NCBI RefSeq assembly: GCF_029601685.1
Contig: NZ_JARRIR010000015.1
Span: forward strand, 42,522 to 106,521
Length of the DNA stretch: 64,000 bases
Reading direction: 5' to 3'
Source of the DNA: Metarhizobium sp017305935
Lineage (GTDB): Bacteria > Pseudomonadota > Alphaproteobacteria > Rhizobiales > Rhizobiaceae
Shown: piece by piece, positions 54,733 to 64,000 of the stretch
Layout: each line of letters begins with the position of its first letter
Numbering within the stretch: the first letter of the stretch is position 1
Made by a program: the position numbers and the translations under genes
The notes under the pieces: generated by a model
What the model was told of the DNA's origin: nothing
The model's database searches: none
What the model saw: only the letters and a program-made list of their open reading frames with translations

Positions 54733-57123
54733 ATGCATTTAAGGAAGCTTGCTGTCCGCAACTTTCGACGGCTACAAGATGTTGTTATCGACTTCGCATC
54801 TGATATTTCCATCTTCGTCGGCGCTAATAATAGTGGCAAGACGTCCGTCGGCCACGCACTCCAGCTCTTCACCGGCCATGGCCGTTTCAACATCCATGAT
54901 TTCAGCGCGGATTTATGGCCGGGGATCGTGGCATTCGGTGCGGGCGACGACAGTCTGGCGTTGCCGACCATGGAAGTCGATATTTGGCTGGAAATCGGGG
55001 CGGAGGATGTTCATCGTGCCATTGACCTGCTGCCTAGTCTCGCTTGGGACAGCACCCTCGTCGGGATGCGTGTTGCCTATGCGCCGATAGACCCTGACGC
55101 GACACGTGACCGTTTCATTGAGGCCCGCGAGCGCGCGCTCGCTGCAGTCGAGAAAGATGCGAACGGCGCTCCGGTGTTTGACCCGGCGCCACGACACCTT
55201 CGTGATTATCTGCGCGATACTCTGCATGATGAATATGAGCTGCGCTACTTTGTGCTTGATCCGGCGCGGTTCGACACCGACATGGTCGCCGAGGACGGCT
55301 ACATACCCTCGTCGCTTGCGGGTCGGGATCGCAGCGGCCGCGAAATTCTCAACAGCATCCTGCGCATCGATTTCCTGGACGCCCAGCGTCACCTGTCCGA
55401 CAGCGCTGGAGGAGGTCGGGCCGAGGACCTGTCGCGAGTCCTCAGCCGCTTCTACGGGCGCAATCTTGAGCAGAAGGGTGACGACCTCGAGGCGCTTCGC
55501 GCATTGGCTCAATCGGAGATCGCGCTCAACCAGCATCTGGAGAGAGTGTTTGAGCCGACCTTGAAGAGCTTATCGAAGCTCGGATATCCCGGACTCTCCA
55601 ACCCTCGCATGATGATCCGCTCCGCGCTCGATCCGGCACAGATCATGAGCAGCCGTGATGCGGCCTTGGTCCACTATGCGCTCGGCCCAGACGATGGTGC
55701 GGCCGATCCCCCGACATTGCCTGACCGCTACAACGGGTTAGGGTTCAAGAACCTCATATTTATGGTCGTTGAACTGCTCGACCTCCATGCGCAATGGCTG
55801 GCTATCGAAGAAAACCGTCCGCCGGTCCATCTGATCTTCATCGAGGAACCAGAGGCGCACCTGCACGCGCAGCTCCAGCAAGCTTTCATTCGCAAGGTGA
55901 TGGACATCCTCGCGCTCAAGGGTGTCGACCGGACCGCTTACACAAGCCAGGTCGTCGTCACCACGCACTCGACCCATATCCTCTACGAGCGAGGCTTTCG
56001 GCCGATCCGCTATTTTCGGCGTTCGCGCGCGAACGCCGAGTCGACGTCCGACGTGCTCAACCTTTCTGCATTCTACGACAGCACCGCCCCGGATATTCGC
56101 ACCTTCCTTGAACGCTACCTCAAGCTCGCGCATTGCGATCTGTTCTTCGCAGACGCCGCCGTGCTCGTTGAGGGCAATGTCGAACGGCTATTGCTGCCGC
56201 AAATGATCGAGACTGCTGCTCCGCGACTGCAATCGACATATCTCACCATTCTAGAGATTGGTGGCGCTTTCGGCTACCGCTTCAAGGCGCTGATCGAATT
56301 TCTCGGCCTCACCACCCTCATAATAACCGACCTTGACAGTGTGTTCGGTCCAGCGGTCTTGGCCGAAGGCGAAGACGCCGTCGTAGGCCAAGCTGGTGGG
56401 CCCACGGAACAGAGTGAGGCTGCCGCACAGGAGGAGCCCGATCTCGGCGCCGCTGACGAGGATGATGAAGGCGAAGAGGCGGCGCCAGCGGCGGGCGACA
56501 AGCCGGGCAAGGCCTGCATTGCCGGGCATCCAGGCGCGGCGACCTCCAATCAGACGTTGCTGCAATGGCTGCCTAAATGCGGGACCGTCGAGGCGCTCTG
56601 GGATGCGACGGCCGACGACAAGACTCAGGCTCGTGTGAATGACGATGACGCGCTTGTTCGGGTTGCCTATCAATGCCGCACTGACGTCAGTTGGGGTCAC
56701 GATACGGCCGCGCTCGCAGGACGAACGCTTGAGGAGGCTTTCGCGCTTGAGAACCTCGAGTGGTGCCAGCACAAGGATCGCCGGCTGCTTCAGTTGAGGA
56801 TCGCGAAGAACGACGAAAAGACGCTGGCTGAGCTCGTCAGCCGTATCCACAAGCGCGTTCAGGCGAAGAGTTTCAGCAAGACCGACTTTGCTCTGGCGTT
56901 GCTAGCTGAGGATCCGACCAAGTGGATTGTGCCGGAATATATCGCAGAAGGGCTACGTTGGCTGGAGGGTGAAATCGCGCCACCCGAACCGGAACCTGAT
57001 GACGAGGACGAGAGCGAAGACGAAGGCAGCGATGGTGGGGCTGACGGCGAGCACGGCGACACTGGCGCTGAAGGCGCCGTCCACCTCGCCGTGTCCGCCG
57101 CTGGCAACGGTTTTGCCGCATGA
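54733..57123 (+). CDS. OLD-family ATPase/Toprim nuclease (GajA-like, class 2)
   Basis: 796 residues, longer than GajA (about 580). Domains: ABC-type ATPase with Walker A GANNSGKTS (30-38) and signature/Walker B FIEEPEAHLHAQLQQAF (about 367-384), then HSTHILYE; Toprim nuclease with VLVEGNVERLLLP (about 476-488) and IITDLDSVFG (about 530-539). An acidic Ala/Glu insertion interrupts the Toprim (about 540-600), and the C-terminus is strongly acidic (DDEDESEDEGSDGG). Overlap with the helicase by ATGA. OLD plus UvrD is the Gabija-type arrangement, so anti-phage defence is likely. Confidence 0.85.
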   Translation: MHLRKLAVRNFRRLQDVVIDFASDISIFVGANNSGKTSVGHALQLFTGHGRFNIHDFSADLWPGIVAFGAGDDSLALPTMEVDIWLEIGAEDVHRAIDLLPSLAWDSTLVGMRVAYAPIDPDATRDRFIEARERALAAVEKDANGAPVFDPAPRHLRDYLRDTLHDEYELRYFVLDPARFDTDMVAEDGYIPSSLAGRDRSGREILNSILRIDFLDAQRHLSDSAGGGRAEDLSRVLSRFYGRNLEQKGDDLEALRALAQSEIALNQHLERVFEPTLKSLSKLGYPGLSNPRMMIRSALDPAQIMSSRDAALVHYALGPDDGAADPPTLPDRYNGLGFKNLIFMVVELLDLHAQWLAIEENRPPVHLIFIEEPEAHLHAQLQQAFIRKVMDILALKGVDRTAYTSQVVVTTHSTHILYERGFRPIRYFRRSRANAESTSDVLNLSAFYDSTAPDIRTFLERYLKLAHCDLFFADAAVLVEGNVERLLLPQMIETAAPRLQSTYLTILEIGGAFGYRFKALIEFLGLTTLIITDLDSVFGPAVLAEGEDAVVGQAGGPTEQSEAAAQEEPDLGAADEDDEGEEAAPAAGDKPGKACIAGHPGAATSNQTLLQWLPKCGTVEALWDATADDKTQARVNDDDALVRVAYQCRTDVSWGHDTAALAGRTLEEAFALENLEWCQHKDRRLLQLRIAKNDEKTLAELVSRIHKRVQAKSFSKTDFALALLAEDPTKWIVPEYIAEGLRWLEGEIAPPEPEPDDEDESEDEGSDGGADGEHGDTGAEGAVHLAVSAAGNGFAA

Positions 57124-58997
57124 CCAGTCGCATCGGCAGCCCGGACACACCCGCGGACGTCGAGGTTCGTGCCTGTCTTGATGGAGAAGTTCCCCGTTCC
57201 TTCGTGATGGTCGCAGGGGCCGGCTCCGGCAAAACAACCTCGCTGATCAAGGCCCTTGACCATCTCGCTCGAACCCGTGGCCCTTCTCTGCGTCGCGCGG
57301 GGCAGCAGATCGCCTGCATCACCTATACAGAAGTCGCTGCCGGCGAGATTTCTGAGGATGTCGGCGTCTCGCCGCTATTCCACATCTCAACGATCCATAG
57401 CTTCCTGTGGTCGGTGATCCGGCCGTTCCAAAGCGACATTGCAACCTGGGTTGGCGTCAGAATCGAGGAGAAGATCGCCGAGCGGCGAGCGCATTACGAA
57501 AAGCCACGCACGCAGCCACGAACCAAGGCGCGGTTAGAGATCGAGATCGCCGAACTCGAGGCTCAGTTGGGCGCGATTGCGTCGGTGGATAGGTTCACCT
57601 ACGGCACTGGCAGCAGCTATGCCGAAGGTATTCTGGGTCATGATGACGTCCTCAAACTGACGCCCTATTGTGTCGGCGCGCATCCACTGTTGCGCAGAGT
57701 GATCGCCAGCCGTTTCCCATTCATCTTTGTCGACGAAAGCCAGGACACCAACCCGGAAGTTGTCGAGGCATTGCGCTCGATCGCAGCCGAGCAGCCTAGA
57801 TTGTGTGTCGGATTTTTCGGCGATCCGATGCAGAAGATCTATATGAGCGGCAGCGGCGCTGTTCCGCTTGACGAAGGCTGGGCAAACATCAGCAAGCCGG
57901 AGAATTTTCGTTGCCCGACGTCAGTTCTCGCGGTCGTCAACGCCATCCGCGCCGGCGGCGACGGTCTCGTCCAGACACGTGGACGCCGGATCAAGGTCGG
58001 CGAAGTAGAACAGCCCGTGGTTGGCACGGCCAACCTGTTCGTTCTGCCGGCCGACCATCAGCGAAGCGCTCGCCTCGCCGCGGTTCGTGCATGGCTCGCA
58101 GCGCAAACCGAAGACGAGCTTTGGCTGAGCGATGTCTCCGAGGGCGATGTCAGGCTGCTGGTCTTGGTTCACCGGATGGCCGCCGTCCGGCTCGGCTTTC
58201 CGAGCCTCTACTCTGCGCTCAACGATCACGCCCCGACCAGCTTTGCCGAAGGAATCGCTGACGGCTCCGCCTGGCCGCTTCGACCTATAGCGCAACAGAT
58301 CCTGCCGATCGTCTCGGCAGTTCGGCAAGGCGACCGCTTTACGGTCATGTCGATCCTGCGTCTTGCCAGCCCCAAGCTCCAGCCCGATCGCCTGCGTGGC
58401 CAGCCAGCGGCGGCTGTGCTGACAGGACTGCAGCATGCGGTCGATCACCTTGTAGCGATGCTTGCTGACGGTTCGCAAGCGACAGTCGGCGCGGTAATGC
58501 GGCACGTCCACGATACGGAACTGCTTCGACTGGATGACCGCTTCGGACCGCATCTCGTTGACGGGCCGGTGGACGACGGTAGCAGCGGCTTCGCAAATGT
58601 TCAGGCTTTACTCGCCTGTAGCGTCAACGAGCTCTGGGCGTACCGCCGCTACTTCACCGAGGAGTCGCCGTTCGCGACGCACCACGGGGTGAAGGGAGCG
58701 CAGTTCGAGCGGGTCCTCGTCGTGGTGGATGACGAGGAGGCGGCGTTCCACCAATACTCTTACGGGAAATACTTCGGCTACGTACCGCTTTCTGAGAATG
58801 ACCAAGCCCGGATTGAGGCTGGCGAAGAGACGGTCCTCGATCGCACCCGGCGTCTTTTCTACGTATGCTGCTCACGCGCCATGACGGATCTTGCCGTGGT
58901 GCTCTTCGTGCCGGACGTGCCGGCGGCGCTCGCCGCAATCGCAGAAAAGGGGTTGTTCCCGGACACCTCGATTTGGGGCGTTGAGGCGCTCGCCTGA
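57120..58997 (+). CDS. UvrD/Rep-family helicase (GajB-like)
   Basis: 625 residues. Walker A GAGSGKTTS (about 33-41), motif II FVDESQDT (about 202-209), HGVKGAQFERVLV and RRLFYVCCSRAMTDLAVVLF at the C-terminus are the SF1 helicase motifs. Somewhat longer than Gabija GajB (about 490). Co-translated with the OLD nuclease. It probably senses or unwinds DNA ends or terminates nuclease control in the defence response (inference from Gabija). Confidence 0.87.
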   Translation: MTSRIGSPDTPADVEVRACLDGEVPRSFVMVAGAGSGKTTSLIKALDHLARTRGPSLRRAGQQIACITYTEVAAGEISEDVGVSPLFHISTIHSFLWSVIRPFQSDIATWVGVRIEEKIAERRAHYEKPRTQPRTKARLEIEIAELEAQLGAIASVDRFTYGTGSSYAEGILGHDDVLKLTPYCVGAHPLLRRVIASRFPFIFVDESQDTNPEVVEALRSIAAEQPRLCVGFFGDPMQKIYMSGSGAVPLDEGWANISKPENFRCPTSVLAVVNAIRAGGDGLVQTRGRRIKVGEVEQPVVGTANLFVLPADHQRSARLAAVRAWLAAQTEDELWLSDVSEGDVRLLVLVHRMAAVRLGFPSLYSALNDHAPTSFAEGIADGSAWPLRPIAQQILPIVSAVRQGDRFTVMSILRLASPKLQPDRLRGQPAAAVLTGLQHAVDHLVAMLADGSQATVGAVMRHVHDTELLRLDDRFGPHLVDGPVDDGSSGFANVQALLACSVNELWAYRRYFTEESPFATHHGVKGAQFERVLVVVDDEEAAFHQYSYGKYFGYVPLSENDQARIEAGEETVLDRTRRLFYVCCSRAMTDLAVVLFVPDVPAALAAIAEKGLFPDTSIWGVEALA

Positions 58998-59073
58998 TCA
59001 ACGGGAGCGAATCGCACCACCGTGGTATCCGTTTCGGCGCCATGAAAACAGCGACTGCCTCAGGCCGAAGGCT

Positions 59074-59826
59074 TCAAGAGGTGAAGGCGGGGATATCCCA
59101 ACCGGGAGGATCGTAGATCTTCGAACGTTTGATCTGGCCCGAGAAGCCCGTCGCTTTCGCGATTGCCGCCCTGTCGGCCTTCCAGCCCCGTCGATCCCGG
59201 TTCGGATCGGCCATGATCTGTGTGATCATATCGTGAGGGTCGACCGGATACCGATAAAGACCGCGGGGATCGCAGTTGCCCGCATCGCCGAAGTGGTGCA
59301 AGCGTATTTCGGCCTCGTGCTTGAAGGCCCGACGCTTGAGAAGAAGCGATCGGACGAGTCCTCGTGCCGAGATTTCCAGGCGTCCGTTGTTGGCCAGATA
59401 TTCCTTCAGGACCGGCTCGGTTTCATAGCTGACGGCGCCTACAAAACAGGTGTCTTGAGGCATGCGAGGGTGAGCTGCGGCAAGCGATGTCAGCAGTTTG
59501 CGTGGCGTCGAACGGATACGCAGATACCTCTTACTCGGATCGTTCGCATAAATTCCCCACATCGCTTCCGAGAGGCTGTGCCGCGTCCAGCATTGGCCGA
59601 CGAAATCATCCTTGAAACCGTAATCGAACCGTTCTCCATCCAACGTTCCGCCGAGGTTGAGCTGGAAATTCTCAAACTTATCCTTCCAATTGCTGATCTT
59701 GCTCAGGACGTTCTGGCTGTCGCTGAACAGCGTGAAAACGTACTCCTGCGGCATGATGCGATAGATGTGTTGATCGAGTTCCTTGTCGTCCAGATTCAGG
59801 AAATTCATTCTTGTTGTTCCCCCCAT
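59074..59826 (-). CDS. DUF2971 domain protein
   Basis: 250 residues with the DUF2971 pattern QCWTRHSLSEAMWGIYANDP and AEIRLHHFGDAG. Start may be residue 7 (MNFLNLDD). DUF2971 proteins are uncharacterised and recur in defence-type gene neighbourhoods. It is convergent with the helicase (76-bp gap) and 24 bp downstream of the DUF4238 gene. Lower GC than its neighbours. Confidence 0.82.
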   Translation of the reverse strand: MGGTTRMNFLNLDDKELDQHIYRIMPQEYVFTLFSDSQNVLSKISNWKDKFENFQLNLGGTLDGERFDYGFKDDFVGQCWTRHSLSEAMWGIYANDPSKRYLRIRSTPRKLLTSLAAAHPRMPQDTCFVGAVSYETEPVLKEYLANNGRLEISARGLVRSLLLKRRAFKHEAEIRLHHFGDAGNCDPRGLYRYPVDPHDMITQIMADPNRDRRGWKADRAAIAKATGFSGQIKRSKIYDPPGWDIPAFTS

Positions 59827-59850
59827 TATGACACTCCTAGTTCGAACACG

Positions 59851-60777
59851 CTATTTGGCCTGACGCGCCGCTTCGTCTCGTCGCCGTTGAACGATGCTTT
59901 CCATCAGACGCGGCTGTGGCGTCCTGCCGAAGCGGTTCTGAATGAAGCGCGCCTGATTCTGATCCATGCCGTAGACGAACCGCGATGCGCCTTCGACGAC
60001 CTGCCGATTGCATTCCTTCACGAGAGCGATCTGGTTTGTGCGCAGGACTCCATCGAGAAAGCCGCGATCATGGGAGGCGATGAAGAGAAGGCGCGGACCA
60101 ATCGGCAGCGCGATATGGTCACCCTCCTGATCGAGGCCATTCGTCCTGATTATCGGGCGGTCGGAGGTCAGGAATGCGGGGGCGGCTGGCGGTGATTGCA
60201 GCACGCGCCAGTCCATTTCGTTGATTTTGCCGCCAACGCTGTCGTGGTCGACCAGGGAATAGAAGACCTGGAACTGATGGCGTTCCTTGATGCCTAGCGG
60301 TTGGCCGGCGAGGAACTCGGCAAAGGTCTCTGGATCTTCAGCGCCGCGCGCAGCCTGATAGCGCGCTTCAGCGTCAGCGTCGGTGCGGCTGAAATCCTCG
60401 TGCCACCATTCCCTGAAAGCCTCGATATCCTCGGGGCAACGCAGCAGCAGCGACAGGAGAAACCTCGTCCACGCCGAGCGGCTATGGCTGTCCCAAGGCG
60501 CCTGGTGGCCGTGTCGTTCGAGCATGGTGAGCGCGTTGGACGCCCAGGTATCGAGCGGCTTGAAAAACTTTTCTTCAACCTGCTGCGCAAGGCTCGGCTC
60601 AAAGCCCTTCAGTTCATACAGGCGCTCCTGATACCCGGTGCGATCAGGCATGATCCTTCTCGCGACGATGTCATGACGCGGTTTGGTGAACTCCGTGACC
60701 TTGCCGTCGCCACCCGCCCATCTTCTCAGGTAAAACGCTGGAATATAGTGATGCTTCGTTGGAGGGTTTGACGTCAT
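59851..60777 (-). CDS. DUF4238 domain protein
   Basis: 308 residues with the DUF4238 start KHHYIPAFYLRRWAGGDGKV, then LLSLLLRCPEDIEAFREWWH and FLTSDRPIIRTNGLDQEGDH. The His-rich HHYIPAFYLRRW is the family hallmark; a nuclease role has been suggested for such proteins but I cannot confirm it. It shares a strand and near-contiguous spacing with the DUF2971 gene, suggesting a two-gene operon. Confidence 0.85.
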   Translation of the reverse strand: MTSNPPTKHHYIPAFYLRRWAGGDGKVTEFTKPRHDIVARRIMPDRTGYQERLYELKGFEPSLAQQVEEKFFKPLDTWASNALTMLERHGHQAPWDSHSRSAWTRFLLSLLLRCPEDIEAFREWWHEDFSRTDADAEARYQAARGAEDPETFAEFLAGQPLGIKERHQFQVFYSLVDHDSVGGKINEMDWRVLQSPPAAPAFLTSDRPIIRTNGLDQEGDHIALPIGPRLLFIASHDRGFLDGVLRTNQIALVKECNRQVVEGASRFVYGMDQNQARFIQNRFGRTPQPRLMESIVQRRRDEAARQAK

Positions 60778-60980
60778 GTACTGTATTAAGCCGATTTCGC
60801 GATATTACCTCAAACGATAACAAGTACAGAATGTGATTTCACCGGAAATTCTTGCCTTTCACCGTTATCTCGCCGATGTTGGCGTGACCGTCCGACAAGG
60901 TCCGGCCCCGGAACGGGCTCGGCAGCAGGCCGCGCGGATCTGGCGCCGGAGTACCGTGATGGTGCGCGTCCCCGCATCCG

Positions 60981-61496
60981 CTAAATGCCGGTTTGGGCGT
61001 CAGCGAGTGAGGCTGCGATCGCGGCCATCGAGCGGAAAAGAACAAGCGGATCGTCCCGCGTGGGAAGGAAACCACGCCGTTGCCAGAACTGCGCGGCTTC
61101 ATTATCCACGGCGTTGACCATCAGCGCGCGCCCGCCGATCAGACTTGCGGCCTGAACGCAGCGCTGAAGCGCATGCTTTACCAGGCCCGTGCCAATGCCG
61201 CGCCCCGACCATTCCGTATCGGTGGCAAGCTGGCCGAGAAGAAGGCAGGGGACCGGATCGGGCGGCTGACCAGTGCGGATCGAGCGCGGCAGCACTCCCG
61301 GGACAACGGCGGTCGGAGCAAGACCGTAGTAGCCGACGACACGTCCAGCCTCGTGAACAACGAGAACGGCCGTGAAACCCTTCTGCTGATTGGACAGAGC
61401 GCGTGTCTTCAGCCAGTGATCAAGCGTCGGGTTTCCACAGGAGAACTCCGACACGTCATGCGTGGCGGTGAGTGGTTCGGGAGCCGATAGCGCCAC
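60981..61496 (-). CDS. GNAT acetyltransferase toxin (TacT/AtaT-like)
   Basis: 171 residues with GNAT motifs: VVGYYGLAPTAV, LLGQLATDTEWSGRGIGTGL (acetyl-CoA loop) and AAQFWQRRGFLP. It lies 3 bp after a DUF1778 antitoxin gene, the standard order of TacAT-type modules in which the toxin acetylates aminoacyl-tRNA and blocks translation. It could stabilise the element next to its integrase. Confidence 0.92.
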   Translation of the reverse strand: MALSAPEPLTATHDVSEFSCGNPTLDHWLKTRALSNQQKGFTAVLVVHEAGRVVGYYGLAPTAVVPGVLPRSIRTGQPPDPVPCLLLGQLATDTEWSGRGIGTGLVKHALQRCVQAASLIGGRALMVNAVDNEAAQFWQRRGFLPTRDDPLVLFRSMAAIAASLADAQTGI

Positions 61497-61499
61497 GAT

Positions 61500-61799
61500 T
61501 TACCGCTTGGGCTCATAACCGGCTTCCCAGGGCGCCGGCCGCCTGGCCAGTTCGACCATTTCGGGAACCGGAGCTGCCGGGGCGGCGAGAACCTCTATGA
61601 ATCCGGCGAACCCTTGCGGGCTCATGCGGATCAGGCTTTGTTCCATGACGACTTCTTCGGCCGCACGCACCGCAGCGTCACGCACGAAGTCGGTTCGCGA
61701 GCGCCCACGCAGCGTTGCCGCGCGATCGATCATCGCGACATCCGCTTCCGGCAGTCGCATCGAGATTGGATATTCCTTACGTTCGGCATTGGCGGCCAT
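61500..61799 (-). CDS. DUF1778 ribbon-helix-helix antitoxin
   Basis: 99 residues: ribbon-helix-helix at EYPISMRLPEADVAMIDRAA, then GRSRTDFVRDAAVRAAEEVV, and a C-terminal toxin-binding tail. The start at 61799 (MAANAERKE) has AAGGAG. DUF1778 antitoxins neutralise GNAT toxins and repress their own promoter; dyads upstream are candidate operators. Confidence 0.93.
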   Translation of the reverse strand: MAANAERKEYPISMRLPEADVAMIDRAATLRGRSRTDFVRDAAVRAAEEVVMEQSLIRMSPQGFAGFIEVLAAPAAPVPEMVELARRPAPWEAGYEPKR

Positions 61800-61831
61800 A
61801 AATTTTCTCCTTGACCGCATGATAAGAGATT

Positions 61832-61857
61832 GTATCGTAAAACGCAATACGCTACGA
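61832..61857. promoter_or_regulatory. Operator candidate of the toxin-antitoxin pair
   Basis: Two interleaved dyads: GTAT...ATAC (61832-61835, 61847-61850) and TCGTA...TACGA (61835-61839, 61853-61857), 33-58 bp upstream of the antitoxin ATG, as expected for RHH autoregulation. Confidence 0.5.
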
Positions 61858-62100
61858 TGGCGTTCATGTTGAGCGATCTGAAAAATGCCATCTCGGTGCG
61901 ACCGATGGTCGGTTCGGAGACAAAAGCGAACAGGTTATTTCGCTATGCCACAGCGCGCGGACGTACGCCGCGCCGCGCCAGCATACGCCGGAACACAGCA
62001 ATAGTCGCCGAGCATTCTATCGTGTTTTCAGTTGCTTATACTTCATATCCGGCAAACTCTACCGGGCATGAGCGTGCGATCAACCCATACTCCGGCGAAA

Positions 62101-62292
62101 ATGAAGAGAAGCGAGCGCGAAGAGCTGCTCGAATCTCTTCTGCTCAACGAACCGGAACTTACCTTTACTCCTCGTGGCGATCCCGACCCGCGGCTTTTGC
62201 GTTTGGTGGACTTTTTGGCGCGGCAAGCTGCGCGGGAATGCTACGCGGAGGAAGTGAAGGCGACGAGGCGACGGGGGAAGCGCGCCTCTTGA
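62101..62292 (+). CDS. Small protein preceding the recombinase
   Basis: 63 residues starting MKRSEREELLESLLLNEPEL; includes LLRLVDFLARQAARECYAEE and a basic tail. Charged and helical. It ends 19 bp before the recombinase start, so they are probably co-transcribed. Upstream starts in the same frame (e.g. 62068) are possible. It may be an accessory protein of the recombinase. Confidence 0.6.
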   Translation: MKRSEREELLESLLLNEPELTFTPRGDPDPRLLRLVDFLARQAARECYAEEVKATRRRGKRAS

Positions 62293-62311
62293 TGCAGAGA
62301 GGAGACGCGCA

Positions 62312-64000
<1,689 letters not shown>

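Overview
The window is high-GC alphaproteobacterial DNA (most likely Hyphomicrobiales or a relative; the genus cannot be resolved from sequence alone). Most of it is one integrative and conjugative element (ICE). Its visible right end is a TTG-started serine recombinase whose last codons run into an initiator tRNA-fMet gene on the opposite strand (63924-64000). The left end of the element was not found, so it is open whether the polyhydroxybutyrate (PHB) cargo at 1-9.7 kb lies inside the element.

Region by region. (1) 0-9.7 kb: a phosphoketolase running off the left edge on the minus strand, a gene-free stretch with an IS5-type transposase remnant, then a plus-strand PHB operon: phasin, phaB, phaA, a DUF3141 alpha/beta-hydrolase, phaC. 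Phosphoketolase makes acetyl phosphate, so with a phosphotransacetylase (not in the window) it would feed acetyl-CoA into PHB. (2) 9.7-20.3 kb: a LysR gene, a DUF2274 gene and a complete minus-strand trb mating-pair-formation operon (trbB-C-D-E-J-K-L-F-G-I). A 63-base N run interrupts trbB. (3) 20.5-31.9 kb: transfer and maintenance core: CopG-like protein, TraG coupling protein, VirD2-type relaxase, a strong oriT candidate, lytic transglycosylase, DUF736, TraF peptidase, DUF2840, a ribbon-helix-helix protein, a DNA methyltransferase, ParA, RepA with three DNA iterons inside its coding sequence, an excisionase-like HTH protein, and a split DUF6499/DUF2285 activator joined by a +1 frameshift. 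A second DUF2285 protein and an HTH regulator follow. The gene set resembles the FseA/QseM/RdfS switch of ICEMlSym-R7A. (4) 32-50.2 kb: the inferred leading region, nearly all minus-strand: ssb, a DUF2493 protein, a Toprim protein, a giant strawberry-notch helicase/methyltransferase, ardB, a ParB-like protein, ardC and many small proteins of unknown function. (5) 50.5-62 kb: mixed-orientation cargo: TetR with an alpha/beta hydrolase and a GST; LysR with a TSUP transporter; an OLD-nuclease/UvrD-helicase pair (Gabija-like) facing DUF2971 and DUF4238 genes; and a GNAT/DUF1778 toxin-antitoxin pair.

How it fits together. The candidate nick (TATCCTG|CC on the plus strand, 24830/24831) would send the plus strand into the recipient with 25-50 kb first. 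Nearly all genes there use the plus strand as template. Two families of repeated folded sequences lie in this region: a leader stem-loop just 5' of five genes, and arrays of purine/pyrimidine hairpins between genes. These, the frameshifted FseA-like gene and the four-gene nuclease/helicase/DUF2971/DUF4238 locus are the most interesting parts.
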